Assembly (NCBI GenBank): GCA_964017065.1
Contig: OZ024788.1
Location: 2,217,021-2,281,020 of the forward strand
Length of the DNA stretch: 64,000 bases
Reading direction: 5' to 3'
From: Haliclona indistincta
Lineage: Eukaryota; Porifera; Demospongiae; Haplosclerida; Chalinidae
The notes below the pieces were generated by a model. That model was not told the origin of the DNA. It saw nothing but the letters and a program-made list of their open reading frames with translations, and searched no databases. Below are positions 31,881 to 52,236 of the stretch, piece by piece. Numbering within the stretch: position 1 is the stretch's first letter; each line of letters starts with the position of its first letter. The translations under genes and the position numbers were made by a program.

Positions 31881-32963
31881 GGCAGTATAAATGCGTGCCA
31901 AGGCCGTGACAAGGCGTGACAGGCAGTGACAAGGTAGTGGTTGTATAAACTGTGTGTAGTCATATGAACGGAAGCAGCCAGTAATTTTGAGATGAGAGCA
32001 TGTCCAACAAGTAGCGTGAGATGTGCTGTGTTGATGCACAAACTTCATCTCTACAGCACAATGATAAATTGACATTTCAAGTGGATCCCATGCAACCTGT
32101 AAAATTGCACATGTACAACAGGCACAAACTAGTTTGTGATAATCAGTATTTTTATCAAGAGTAGACTTGTTCAGTACTGTATTAACAACCATGACATCAC
32201 TTACTCTACTTTGCTGTCTTTATGTATTACTAGCGTATTGACTGACTTTGTACACCAATGCTCAAGCATTTACCAGTACGTGACTCTTAAGATTATGAGC
32301 TTACAATCATAACCCCTATGTTGAGGGAATGTGCAAGTAATTGTGATGATACTTCATTGCATGCAACAAGCAAATAAGTTGTCTGCAATACTATTATGCA
32401 AACTCGAATCAACTTTGTTGCATACAACATTTTTGCGCTTTGAATAGAATACTGTTTATTACATGCAACGAAGTTGAGTGGTGTATCATCATCGCCTTAA
32501 GACGATAGTCTACGTTGAGTAGATAAACTATCCTTGATCCAGGTGTGTACATCAGGTGATAACAAAATTAATTACGATCTGTTTTATACATGCATACTTG
32601 CCCTTGTTTGTCAATAAAAAACTATTGAAATGGTGTTGTATCTAGTAGTATCTAAGAATAAGTGTTTTGTTTCCTCTTCTTATTAGTGGTGGTGTGCTAA
32701 GTGCTGAATATTGTTTGTTGAGCATCATGTGCTCTTGTACTATTCATTCACTATTGGTTGCAAACCACCTCAGCACCTCGTGTATGTAGTGGTGATGAAT
32801 CATATTTACTAGTAACTTTGATCATGGTTTTGAATTTTAAACTATGCTGATGATGTCAGGTGTGTAACTATGAATATTATCAGAATCTTTTCAGCAAATC
32901 ATAATTATTTTATTATACAATACATTTCTGCTACTATTTCTATGTTCATAATAATAATTATTA
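31881..32963. other. Intergenic, nothing recognised
   Basis: Upstream of the broken gene and downstream of the next. The open frame running into 32192 is only an upstream extension of the broken gene and is not conserved. No spacer homology is seen. Confidence 0.4.
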
Positions 32964-34115
32964 TTAGACAGTCTGTAGCAATGCTGGTAGAAGGTCTCTT
33001 TTCACCGTTGACAATGGTGATGATAAGGGTTGAATATTTTCCTTTGACGACAATGCACTCAGTGGTGATGAGATTGGAGTCGAATGAAAAAGTGGAGAAG
33101 TGATACTCTCTTCGTCTAAAAGACTTTCCTCGTCTTGAACACTGTCATCTTTTGACGTAACTTCATCTTCTCCGCTATCTGTGTCCGAGTCATCTTTATC
33201 TTTTGGTTTCTTAGACCTCTTTTCTTTCTCCTCTCGTTGCTTCTCTAAAGCTATTTTCTGCTTTTGTCTTAAACCCGGCCATTTCTTCTTGGGTGGTAGA
33301 TAAGAGTAAGTCATGTAGACAACATAGGCGCAATATGTAGGCTCAGGAGGAATAGGAGTATCTGCTGAGAGATCAAGTTCACTGATATCGGATAAAACAC
33401 TTATGGATAATTCACGTGAAGTATCTTTGGTGTGGTTTGTTGTGCCTCCCGGTTTGAATTCATCATTTACAACTATCGTCTTGGTGTCAACGAACTGGAA
33501 GTAGTGGATGAGTCGCTGTTCCATAGCAAGTGCAAGGTGCTCTTGTGACCTCCGTGCACCAGTGAGCAAATCATGTTTAGTAAAAGCACACAGAACCACC
33601 ATCCCTTCACTTGGTACTTTTGGATTTTTTTTATGTCTAGTCCAGCGACGGTTAATACCGCTCAGAGTCCAGTTTTCGTGATTCAAAGGATCGAATGTTG
33701 GTGTCGTTTTTCTTTTGTCAGCATCACAGTGGGTTTTTCCGATATACATCAGTTCTATTGTTTCACCAGATCTTGTTTCTAGTATACACATTGTATCCTT
33801 CACATGCTCTATAAGACTGTCTTCCATTCTTCTTATGTCTCTTTGTGCATGGCTAATATCCATGAGAAAAAAAGAAACACCATTCTTTCCTTCTCTAAAT
33901 GTCGCAGTTGTTGCTGGGGTTACTGTTAACTCGTCCCCTTTTACTGTGCTTCCTGTAACAGTGGCTGATCCTGGCGCTAAGCTTGCTGCTTCCTCTTTTG
34001 TTAATTCTTCTCTGGCTGTAGTTGTAGTGGTAGTTTTTGTAGTTTTTGTTGCACCAGCTTTAGCTTTAGCTGATGTTTTCAACATTTTTGTTGTTGTTTC
34101 AGTTGTTGTGCTCAT
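32964..34115 (-). CDS. GIY-YIG-like protein with Thr-rich leader and charged tail
   Basis: 383 aa, single exon. The first 80 or so residues are Thr/Ala/Lys-rich (KTTKTTTTTTAREE) and unlike other members. The domain follows: VSFFLMDIS, insert MEDSLIEHVKDTMCILE, ELMYIGKTH, W..SGINRRWTRH, EGMVVLCAFTK, Glu helix ALAMEQRLIHYF, IVVNDEFKPGG and closing strand YVVYMTYSY. The extra RELSISVLSDISELDLS block before the last strand groups it with 27514-28893. The tail has a Lys/Arg/Glu helix (QKIALEKQREEKEKRSKK), then an acidic stretch DDSDTDSGEDE and Ser-rich end. A later ATG (residue 11) is an alternative start. Predicted catalytic positions are all present. Confidence 0.73.
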   Translation of the reverse strand: MSTTTETTTKMLKTSAKAKAGATKTTKTTTTTTAREELTKEEAASLAPGSATVTGSTVKGDELTVTPATTATFREGKNGVSFFLMDISHAQRDIRRMEDSLIEHVKDTMCILETRSGETIELMYIGKTHCDADKRKTTPTFDPLNHENWTLSGINRRWTRHKKNPKVPSEGMVVLCAFTKHDLLTGARRSQEHLALAMEQRLIHYFQFVDTKTIVVNDEFKPGGTTNHTKDTSRELSISVLSDISELDLSADTPIPPEPTYCAYVVYMTYSYLPPKKKWPGLRQKQKIALEKQREEKEKRSKKPKDKDDSDTDSGEDEVTSKDDSVQDEESLLDEESITSPLFHSTPISSPLSALSSKENIQPLSSPLSTVKRDLLPALLQTV

Positions 34116-34826
34116 CTTGATCGCTTAGCTATAGGCTCAGACGTACAGCAGACACTATTTCTTGCAAAACTGATGAGTTGGCTGTTGCTCTGAGCTTATA
34201 GCGTGATCAACTTAATGTTTACGATTATAAGCTAAATATAGTATCAGGTATGAATATTAATTATGATGTGATGTGACCACACCTCTCTACAATGTATTCA
34301 GGGATCACATTGTGTTTGAGATTTGGTACTTAGTTCAACAGTCACATCATTAGTTCTGTTGGTGACTTGTCCTATCCAATAGTGAAAAGCTACTGGGCAT
34401 CGAGGGACTACGACATATGCACATGTGTGCATTGTAGCTGCATAACTTTCGTGTATATGTGTACAGCTAGGTCAAACCTAGTCTAACGAGCTATGGGACC
34501 CTCTATCGACGCGAGCGAATCAGTGACGATGGGGGTGGAGCACTTGGAATGAGGCACTCCACCCTCATCTTAACTGATTTGTTCGCGTCAATAGAGGGTC
34601 CCATAGCTCGCTAGATTAGGTCAAACCTAGCATTTAAAAATGTTAATAGACAGCAGTAGGAAAATAATGTGCATAATTATAATACTGATAATGATTGTAG
34701 GGAAGTTTAAAGTACATAGCCAATGTGTCTACGTATAGTGCTAAATAATTAAGTTTCATTATTTGCAGTTAGTTTAGTTACTGGTTAGTTTCAGTAGATA
34801 AAAAGAGATAAATAATTATTGTATTG
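34116..34826. other. Intergenic with a palindromic insert
   Basis: No gene is seen. Contains the foldback element at 34482-34616; the rest is A+T-rich upstream and downstream flank. Confidence 0.45.
34482..34616. mobile_element. Small foldback element flanked by 13-bp direct repeats
   Basis: Arms tctaacgagctatgggaccc and the inverse end gggtcccatagctcgctaga pair, continuing inward through gacgcgagcgaatcagt. It is flanked on both sides by taggtcaaaccta, which looks like a long target duplication or duplicated insertion site. Confidence 0.75.
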
Positions 34827-35663
34827 TTACTTGTGACTACGATGGTCTTGCTTCTCAGCATGTTTAGGTCGACTTAGTAGATAACACTCCTCTTCTAGGT
34901 GGGCTGACTGCCACTTCTTCAGTGACGACACTTCAGCTTGTAGCTCACCAAACATCTTCTCTACCAATGCTTTTAGTTTCTCACATTGCTGACAAGAGGA
35001 AGGAGTCGGGGGGTTGGTCGAACAGGAGCTGGCAGAATTCTGGTCAGGTGCTCGGTCATGAACTGTGCTGGCTGTTGGTCTTTGGTCAGGCACTGTTTCA
35101 AGTTGAAGAGAACGCAGATCAGCTACTGGAGGAGCTGGCTGCTGCTTTTCATATTCAAAAGCCATGTAGACACAGTATGGACGGTTGTCTTCAACTGAAG
35201 TTGTCAACTGTTCAGTTGTGAATCTTGCAGTGAAGTCTGTGTTATTCTCCTGCATCCTTGAGTCAGTGATGTAGTGATCAATGAGACTTTTCTTCATAGT
35301 AATCGCAAATGCGTGAGGAGACATCCTCATTGGAACCGTGTCAATTGTGATAGTACCAAGCACCACCAACCCATCTTTTCCATCGTCGCTGTGATGCTGC
35401 CAGTTGGTTTCAATGCCTCTCATGTTCCACGTCTTAGGATTGAGATGGTTTAGTGTTGTGTCCTCTTTCTTTTCAAAGTATGTCTTTCCAATGTATATCT
35501 TGGTTATTGTTCTCTCTGAGTGAGCTTGTAGTGTTTCCACAGTCCCCTCGAGTTGTATGATTAGCTTGCGTTTGATGACGTTCGTTTCTTTTCTCACTCC
35601 AAGATTCACAAGATTGAAGGAGTAGCCCCTGACATTGCCCAGTTCCTCAAAGTTGTCTTGCAT
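34827..35663 (-). CDS. GIY-YIG-like protein, predicted inactive, coiled-coil tail
   Basis: 278 aa, single exon, start MQDNFEELGNV. First motif GYSFNLVNL 13-21, insert, TKIYIGKT 54-61 and DGLVVLGTITI 97-107 are conserved. The catalytic-Arg position is Asn87 (ETNWQHH), and the Glu of the AMEQ helix is Lys124 (ITMKKSLIDHY). The Asn motif is weak (NNTDFTARFTTE), and the closing strand YCVYMAFEY is present. The tail is Pro/Ser-rich followed by CQQCEKLKALVEKMFGEL and a helix likely to form a coiled coil, ending in His/Lys. The fold is probably kept for binding rather than cleavage (inference). Confidence 0.7.
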   Translation of the reverse strand: MQDNFEELGNVRGYSFNLVNLGVRKETNVIKRKLIIQLEGTVETLQAHSERTITKIYIGKTYFEKKEDTTLNHLNPKTWNMRGIETNWQHHSDDGKDGLVVLGTITIDTVPMRMSPHAFAITMKKSLIDHYITDSRMQENNTDFTARFTTEQLTTSVEDNRPYCVYMAFEYEKQQPAPPVADLRSLQLETVPDQRPTASTVHDRAPDQNSASSCSTNPPTPSSCQQCEKLKALVEKMFGELQAEVSSLKKWQSAHLEEECYLLSRPKHAEKQDHRSHK

Positions 35664-36481
35664 TGTTGCTAGTAGTATAGTAGTGATGAAGTCAGCTTTC
35701 TTGGTTCACCAATTGGTGGTTGCTTTAGCGCACTGCAGCTGCAATCACTCCAAAAGCTCATGTGAATTTTGTTTCATGGGGCTAGGGGGTGTGTCTATCT
35801 GTACCGTGGTCTGTGGTTCATGTACAGAATGTGTACATGCTGTTTAGACATGCAGTATATAGTACACAAGACTTGTTTTGTGGTACATCTGTTTTTAGTC
35901 TGTCTTTCTGTGTACACATTCATTAAAATAATAAACAATGGAGAAAGCGATGAAAGCATTTTGATTTGCCGTTATATACCAGTTGGACTAACATTAATTT
36001 TGTTCTATGGAAAATATCATAATCTCTTTAACAATTTTTTGAGACACAAATCCCCACTTATCCAGCTTGGTGGGGATATGAATGAATTTATGCATACTGG
36101 TGTCTATCAAAAGCCCCATCCTAGTTGCTCACTACTGGGTTACAATCCTCACGTTGCCAGAGCGCTCTTTTTGGGGTATGTGGAGCATTACATTAATAGG
36201 TGCATAACAGGATATTGATAGATTACAGCACACGCTAGAGCAATGAGTTGTTTAGTTTTTGATAGGTGTAACCAGCATTATCAAATTATCTACATGTTTG
36301 TCACAGCAAATTTCTTTTTTGGGTTTTGAAGTGCTGTTGAATTATCAGAGAAAAGTGGATATATAAACATAGATAATGGATAAACTAACATGTACGTGCA
36401 TACATGAGCTTGTGATAATTCCAAGAGTATAATTATATCGTCTTCAGTAGTAAAGCTATTATATAGTGAGTTTACTTGCGA
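35664..36481. other. Intergenic, nothing recognised
   Basis: Upstream of 34827-35663 and 3' flank of 36482-37300. A plus-strand open stretch at about 35769-36218 has no recognisable motif and no splice context; I do not call it a gene. Confidence 0.4.
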
Positions 36482-37300
36482 CTACTTTTCTTGTTTTTTT
36501 TTAGGGTTGCTAGTAGGCGCAGGAGCAGACTTTTCGACAGGCTCTTCTTTTACCTTAACCTTTTCCTTGTAATCACCAAGCTTATCCTTTAACTCTTGCA
36601 CCTGAGCTTCCCAATCTTGACATTTACGTGACTTTTCTTCAAGCTGAGCTTCCAAGTCTTGACATTCACGTGACTTTTTATCAAGCTGAGCTTCCAATTC
36701 TGAATATCTTGGTGGGCGAATTACGGGGCCTTGTCGTTGTTCTTCTTCGGTTGCGTATCTGTAGGCTATGTAGACACAAAATATAGTTTTGTTTTTTGCT
36801 CGTTTTCCAGGTGAGTAATAAGTTTCTTTCTCTATTCTTTCATCATCGCGTTTACATCTGCTAGTGAGTTCATCTTCCAGGCTAAGTGCTAATTTTTGTG
36901 TAGAGTTGAATTCTAAGGGCAATGTTTCTCTTGTGATGGCACCAAGGACTACCAGCCCATCTCTATTTTTGTCGTGATGGTGGTATCTGAAGCGACTTCC
37001 AATGCCGGTCATTACCCATGTCGAGGGATCAAGACGATGAAAGTCGATGTTTTTATTCTTCCTTTTTTCAATATATGTTTTTCCGACATAGATCTTAGCT
37101 ATTGTTCTTCTAGAGCCTTCCTCTAATTTCTCAACAGTGTCGAAAAGATTCTTTTCCAGCATTCGCAACATTTTCTCCTTGTATGATCTTGTCTCTCTCA
37201 TGTCTCTCCTTGCTGCTGTTAAATCTGCAACATTGAAGGAGTAGCCAGGAACATTACCTGCACAAAGTTCATCAAATGACAAATTTCGTTTAGTAGGCAT
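36482..37300 (-). CDS. GIY-YIG-like protein with coiled-coil repeats
   Basis: 272 aa, single exon, start MPTKRNLSFDELC. GYSFNVADL, a longer basic insert, AKIYVGKTYIEKRK, W..TGIGSRFRYHHH, DGLVVLGAITR, Glu helix ALSLEDELTSR (Glu kept) and closing strand IFCVYIAYRY. The Asn motif is replaced by KETYYSPGKR, so it is partly degenerate. The tail has two tandem 14-residue coiled-coil units (ELEAQL.KKSR.CQD / DLEAQLEEKSRKCQD, then a third partial) and a basic end. KVKVKEEPVEK contains the sumoylation consensus form (hydrophobic-K-x-E), a possible link to the SIM-bearing relatives, though short motifs like this are common. It is the last member of the cluster; beyond it the strand and gene type change. 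Confidence 0.72.
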   Translation of the reverse strand: MPTKRNLSFDELCAGNVPGYSFNVADLTAARRDMRETRSYKEKMLRMLEKNLFDTVEKLEEGSRRTIAKIYVGKTYIEKRKNKNIDFHRLDPSTWVMTGIGSRFRYHHHDKNRDGLVVLGAITRETLPLEFNSTQKLALSLEDELTSRCKRDDERIEKETYYSPGKRAKNKTIFCVYIAYRYATEEEQRQGPVIRPPRYSELEAQLDKKSRECQDLEAQLEEKSRKCQDWEAQVQELKDKLGDYKEKVKVKEEPVEKSAPAPTSNPKKKQEK

Positions 37301-38317
37301 TCTGTAGTTGTTCCTGAGAAGCCCGCGCTATGTCAGAAGCCCGCGCTATGTCAGTTCGTGAATCTCGCTGGTACTATTGTTTTTTACTAGACCTTGTACT
37401 TGTAGTCTTGGTTACGTTATTCATGGGTGTAATACCAGCAGCTGCAGCTGGTTACCAGTGTAGTGTAGTGTAGTGTAGTGTAGTGTAGTGTAGTGTTGTG
37501 TAGTGTTGTGTAGTGTTGTGTAGTGTTGTGTTGTGTTGTGTTATGGTGGCTGGATACCAGAATTAATGATATTCATGACTTTGCTAGTAGCTGTATTTTC
37601 CTAGCCAAGGGTATTCGTGCTGACAGAGTTGCTTCGTGCAGTTTGCTTGCCTATCGCCATGATAGGCATCGAATATAGCAAATTTCAGCAACACTCTTGA
37701 GTGTTAGCCATCGCGGAGCGACGAGCTCGCCCTGTGAAGACTAAGCACGATCAATTGTAAACACTTTTTCTTTAGTTGTGCGAAAGGTACAAAGCTAGAA
37801 CTGCTCAAGCAACCATCTGTGCAGGAATCTATGCTCTGTCAGCACGAATACCCTTGGCTAGAAAAATAAAGCTACTTGCTAAAGTCATAAATCTTGTGGC
37901 CGTGACCTGTTTGTGCCTTATGACAGAATAATCGAGTCCAGTTACAATGACATAAAAGCACTAGTGTATGTTTGATTATTGTCAGACTATAATTATTTGA
38001 TGAAGCTGTCCTGCACAAGTTATTTTTATAGTTGTAGTTTTGGTATTTAGTGAAAAGTGGGCTGTATCAGTTCAGTTCTGCAGAATTTTTTTAGTGCGAA
38101 TGTAAACTTACAGCTATTCACAGTGATTGAAGATCTATTCTCTCTGTTAGTGTTGTGTACTATGGTTAAATGTCTGTTAGACAATACCACCAAGCACTAG
38201 GTATAATCTTCTTGCAATAGTGGATGTGTGTATTAGTGTAAGATGACACTTTAATGCTACATGTTTAAATTCCTTGCTGTTATCTCTATCATTATGGTTC
38301 TTCTGTGTACACTATAG
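37301..38317. other. Boundary region between cluster and LIM gene
   Basis: Contains a duplicated agcccgcgctatgtcag, a (TAGTG)n run at about 37460-37540 and the inverted-repeat element at 37575-37888. The rest (37889-38317) shows no exon with an ATG and donor, so the LIM gene's 5' exon is not here in recognisable form. Confidence 0.5.
37575..37888. mobile_element. MITE with about 54-bp terminal inverted repeats
   Basis: Left end atgacttt.gctagtagct, then ctagccaagggtattcgtgc and tgacagag. The right end is the inverse of the same sequence with few differences. Total about 314 bp; no coding sequence. Confidence 0.8.
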
Positions 38318-47754
<9,437 letters not shown>

Positions 47755-48270
47755 AATTCTCCGAAGTATCGAGAAAGAGAGTTATGAATTTTCCATTGTG
47801 AACTGTTTTACAGCAACTTAATAACTACTAGTTAGTGTATACAGCAGCTGCAGTATTGGCAGCATCTAGTCTGTGATCACAAGTCACATTTCAATTTGTC
47901 TCACTTGCCAGCGTTGTCCTGTAGTATTTTATTCTCACGTGTGCGTGTGTTTTTGTGCTTGTACTACAACTATTTTTTTGTTCAGTCATGATTGTAAAAC
48001 CATTAGTACTACATGTAGTACTGATTATTAACTAATACTGTCTCTCCTTCACGGTTCGGTGATTATTGAGTGCATGCTTGCATTGTGCCGACAGAACACT
48101 GAATAACATAAACCATTAGGCTATAATTTTATTTTAGCCAATGTGACCTTGACCTTGCGCCATTCATAGAGAATCTACTTGTCTCTTCAAAAGCTGTTTA
48201 CGTCGGTGAAAGTACTACTGATCTCGGTTCGTTTCAAAGCCCATACTGTGGCGGCACTTTAGAGCCGACC
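47755..48270. other. LIM gene 3' flank and SAM gene 5' region
   Basis: The first about 230 bp are duplicated after 54744 almost unchanged, consistent with 3' untranslated sequence. The ATG at 48271 has a good initiation context (gaccatgg). Confidence 0.5.
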
Positions 48271-50528
48271 ATGGTGTCCCAGCTTAGTCCCACTGAAGTG
48301 GCGGCTCTGCTGCAAAAAGAGAACATTATCAGCGACGAAGGAATACGCCTTATTGTGAAGAATAAAATTGATGGACAAGCTCTTCTACTGCTGGAAACTG
48401 AGCACTTTAAGGAAATTGGAATAGAAGCACTCGGGGATAGAATTAAGCTCGGAAATTTTATTTCTAAGCACCGGACAACTGGCACTGCAGCGGCACAAGC
48501 TTGTGTTTCTGATCTGCGATCGGTAAGCAACTTTACCAGTGCTCGTACCAAAGTGATAAAAGTAAATGCTTCAACTGTGCTTCAATCCTTTTTTCATCAA
48601 GGGGCTGCAAGCAGAGGATCCTGCCATTACTGAGTCTGATGATGAAGCTGTCGTTCCATCATGTTCAGTAAGTATTATGAGTCTGACCTAAATCCTTTTA
48701 TTGGGAAAGTGTTCCAAGTTTCTGTGAGAGAAATTCGTGACTTTCACGAATGGCCGCCTGTTTTACACTAAAACAATTTTACGAATAAGTTTTGCAAAGT
48801 TGGTACTTTGCAAAGAGATTATGAATCTTATCTCCGCAAAAATAATTTTTGTGTCCCTATGTAGGGATGATGGTAACATCACTTGTTAGTGAACTGTACA
48901 CTCTGTGGTGTTGCCCCTATTGTACAGTAGCAGAGACTGCTCGAACACTTTGCTAAAGTGAAAAAATTAATGTGAAAATCGAGTTTCATCATCTTCCTTC
49001 TTCAGTGAGCCTAGCACCTTAACCCTTTAATTACTAAATTATCTTGCTGAAATTTTAACCTCGTAAATGCTGACCACTTCTCTCGTGAATATCTCGTGTG
49101 TCTTTTGTGCTACTGGTCTCAAATTTGCGTCCTTTTACGCCAGTGAGTAGCCGCAATTGCCCACACTCAAGTCAGTCGATATGCCCCTCCCACTTCGAAA
49201 GTGAAGCCGATAAAGTGCAACAGCCTCATCAAATTTTGCTCAAAGTTAGTACTTTGGGGCTGGATACTGAAAAGTACACACAAATAGCAGTGGTTTTGGT
49301 GAGTGCAAATGTAGCCCAGATCATAGAGAATGTCCAAAAATGTGTTTCCGAGCATCCTGAAGCCATAAAATGTCCAAATTTCCTTGGCAGCCATTTTCTT
49401 TTTCCTGAAATGTTGTGAAATTTGCACTGAAGCCATAGAAATGCCGAAGCCAATACGTTTAGCGCAGGGGGCACGCCGAAAACCANNNNNNNNNNNNNNN
49501 NNNNNNNNNNNNNNNNNNNNNNNNNNNNNNNNNNNNNNNNNNNNNNNNNNNNNNNNNNNNNNNNNNNNNNNNNNNNNNNNNNNNNNNNNNNNNNNNNNNN
49601 NNNNNNNNNNNNNNNNNNNNNNNNNNNNNNNNNNNNNNNNNNNNNNNNNNNNNNNNNNNNNNNNNNNNNNNNNNNNNNNNNNNNNAGTCCCTCACACACC
49701 AATGTCACTTGTCCGTTTGCAAGACTCTGATAAAGTGGTCTCAACTCCCTTGCTAAGGTACAGGTGCCCTCTCCTTCAAACCTTGTTATTCCTAATCTGT
49801 ACACTTTTAGTCACAATGGCGAAGTACTAGGGAACAGGATGGGACTTTAAGGTAATTTTTAAATTTTTCAGCTGCCTTAGTTTCGTTTTTTTAGCTGAAC
49901 TCGAGTATTATTCATAGTTCCGGGGCTCTTCTGTTAGAACCAATCAATCATCTTGTAATAGAGGGGCAGCCCCATGGGCAGCACGATGAAGCAGCTGATC
50001 GACACCAACATGACTTCACAGTAGATCCATTGGACTTCTTGAATGGTGAGTACAGTATCACATATCTTGCTTATCTCTATTGTTATCTTGCTCAACCATC
50101 TACTCACTCACTAACTTCCTTACTTGCTCATCCACTCACCTATCTTATCACTTACCCACTCACTCACTCATTCATTCACTTACCCACTCACTCACTCACC
50201 CATCCACTCTCTCACTCACTCACCCACTCACTCACTCACTCACCCACTCATCAGAGAATTTTAGTTTGCCGGTTCCGGTAAACATGGGCAAGTGTAGGAC
50301 ATCACATGATTACATCCACACGTGTCTTGCTTGACGTTGACACTTACTGTTGATACGCGGGCAGTGCAGTGGAAGTGCACTGTTGATACGCGGGCAGTGC
50401 AGTCACACTTTTCTATGTCAAATCCTTCGCCTTTCTCTTTTGTAGAACCAAATGCAGACAGAATGTATAGCATCTCTAGATCTTCTTCTGCTTCACTATC
50501 CGAAGACTCATACTCGACCAGCAACTAG
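48271..50528 (+). CDS. SAM-domain protein, first copy (gene spans an assembly gap)
   Basis: Exon 1 (48271-48522) encodes a SAM-like domain: VAALLQKENIISDEGIRLIV, IDGQALLLLETEHFKEIGI and a final helix RIKLGNFISKH. Such domains mediate protein-protein assembly. Exon 2 (48602-48667) adds EDPAITESDDEAVVPSCS, similar in place and style to the SIM-like exon of the second copy. Predicted exons 49938-50045 (HLVIEGQPHGQHDEAADRHQ..., ends LDFLN) and 50446-50528 (EPNADRMYSISRSSSASL, stop) join each other in phase 1. Exon 2 ends in phase 0, so at least one linking exon is missing, probably in or near the 200-N gap. A Ser-rich end is the only other visible trait. Confidence 0.6.
49486..49685. other. Assembly gap (200 N)
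   Basis: A run of exactly 200 unknown bases inside the first SAM gene; the real length is probably not 200. Confidence 1.
50095..50254. repeat. (ACTC)n-type tract in SAM gene intron
   Basis: Degenerate cactcactcacc repeats between the last two predicted exons. Confidence 0.9.
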
Positions 50529-50821
50529 GAACTCTAAGTAAGCAACTCTAACACGGTCTGAATCGCGCCTAACATAAAGCACAGTCAGTAACAGCAACTT
50601 ACTTGGATCCAGTCGCCATATTCGTCACTAAAGCACTCGAAGCCGTGCTATCTAGGCCAGCCGTTCGTTGGGTATGAACTAAAATTCTCTTCGAGTGAAT
50701 TCGCCACGTGTAGGAGTTACCCGTTTCCCCGCATCCCCGAAACGCCAAACTAAAATTCTCTATCCACTCCATTCCCTCTCTCAGCTAGTGCTGGAATGTG
50801 ACAATGTCTGTGACCCAGCTC

Positions 50822-51379
50822 AGGCGGCGTTTACACTACGCCGATTGGCTGAAAAACGTTTCAGATATTGCTGCTTATCCGACTACTAGTTTCCGTTTAG
50901 GCTGTCTGTTTACACTAATCCAGTGAAAAACGCAAACATGTATCCGCAAACAAGTTGTCGGCTGCAAAAACGGTGAACTGAATACGGTGGCGTTTCAGAT
51001 AGAGCGTTTTCCTCGATTTTCCTCGTGTAAACAGCAAAATCGTTTCCAGAATACTGGATACGGGGGTCGTCGCGTGACTTGTCATGTGACAACGCTTGCA
51101 GCAAAATGGATCCCTATACTGCTACTGTACTATTGTTCCTCTCTAGCGTCCTGATGGTCCTCTAGCGTCCTTTCCTTGGGTTTCTTGGTTGTTCCTCCAC
51201 CACGAGAGCGTCCACGCTTACTACTCGCCATTGGGATCACGTGTCCAGATAACCACGCCTACACAAGTAAATGCAATCGTTTTGATTTAACCGAGTGACG
51301 ATTTTCCCGTGTAAACAGAAAGCGCATCAGTACTATTTGAAACGTTTTTCAGCCAATCGGCGTAGTGTAAACGCCGCCT
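50822..51379. mobile_element. Inverted-repeat element, about 560 bp
   Basis: Left end aggcggcgtttacactacgc, continuing to attggctgaaaaacgtttc, is repeated inverted at the right end. The interior has further copies of short motifs (gtgtaaacag, tttccagaatactgg) and no long ORF. Confidence 0.8.
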
Positions 51380-52236
51380 CAACCTGAAGTTGACAACAAC
51401 GACAGAGGTGATGACGTCAATGCTATTGCTCTTTTACAACAATAACTAAGCTGTCCAGTTGCATGCCAAGCCTAGTTGTGCTACAGAATGCCCAAAATGA
51501 CATTTTCGATTTTTTAGTCTACAAAGCTGCTCATTGCTTCGTGCACTTCGTAACGCACTATGGTTGCGCGTCTAGCCATCATTTTTGCAAACGACAAAGT
51601 GCAGTCTTTGCTACAAGTGTTTTTTTTAGGCAACCATTTCTGCTTGGTCATGAGGGGGCATGGTATCCCGTAACCTTAAAATGCGTTGCAGACTGTGTCC
51701 TCATTCTAGTTACTGATGTACTCAAAACTCAGCATTTTTGACTGTCTCTAAAGTATTTGTTTGTAGACAGTTTGGTTGAATATGTTGAAGGGCTGGTGAT
51801 TACCTCTGTATGCAGCTCTAGTTCCCTTTTGTATGAAACATTTATTCCTCACCACTAAACTGTCTACCACTAAACATTTATTCCTGAAACATTTATTCCT
51901 CACCACTACCTCGAAAGCTTCAGTTACAGAACTGTCCAGATAATCAGAGGTCCAGGTATTGGAGATTATTGTGGTACCATTCCCCATAAGTGGATCAAAC
52001 CACTGGTTTAAGAGCTTTTTGCACAATGCATTGTTGACTGGTGAAGTCAGTTGTGAAGTACACATAGCTTAGTTAGGTAACTAAAAATTCTAAAATCCCT
52101 TCCTTTTAAACAGTTGAATCTTTGTCTAGTGTGTAAGAAGGGTGTAGTACGTGTAAGTGACTTTGACCAATCATATTGTTTGGTAGGTAATATGTTCAGA
52201 ATGCCATCTGGCTGAGAAAGAGTGACTCTCGTATGA
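51380..52236. repeat. Transposon-derived intergenic DNA
   Basis: 51437-51660 is the inverted relative of 62935-63200 (shared: tgccaagcctagttgtgcta and similar, gtgcacttcgtaacgcact against agtgcacgaagcaacgagc). The minus-strand open stretch at 51748-52065 is unrecognised and has a local duplication (catttattcctcaccac). No gene is called. Confidence 0.5.

Noticed and set aside
31881..32192. N-terminal extension of the broken gene at 30432-31880
   Set aside because: Not shared with any paralogue; the family start context is the ATG at 31880.
35769..36218. 149-codon plus-strand open frame
   Set aside because: No motif, no conserved copy and no splice context; it lies in the flank of two minus-strand genes.
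49229..49830. Open frames across the N run
   Set aside because: Open only because unknown bases cannot produce stops.
51748..52065. Minus-strand 105-codon frame with SNTWTSDYLDSSVTEAFEV
   Set aside because: Considered as a transposase remnant, but I could not match it to a family; it includes a local duplication.
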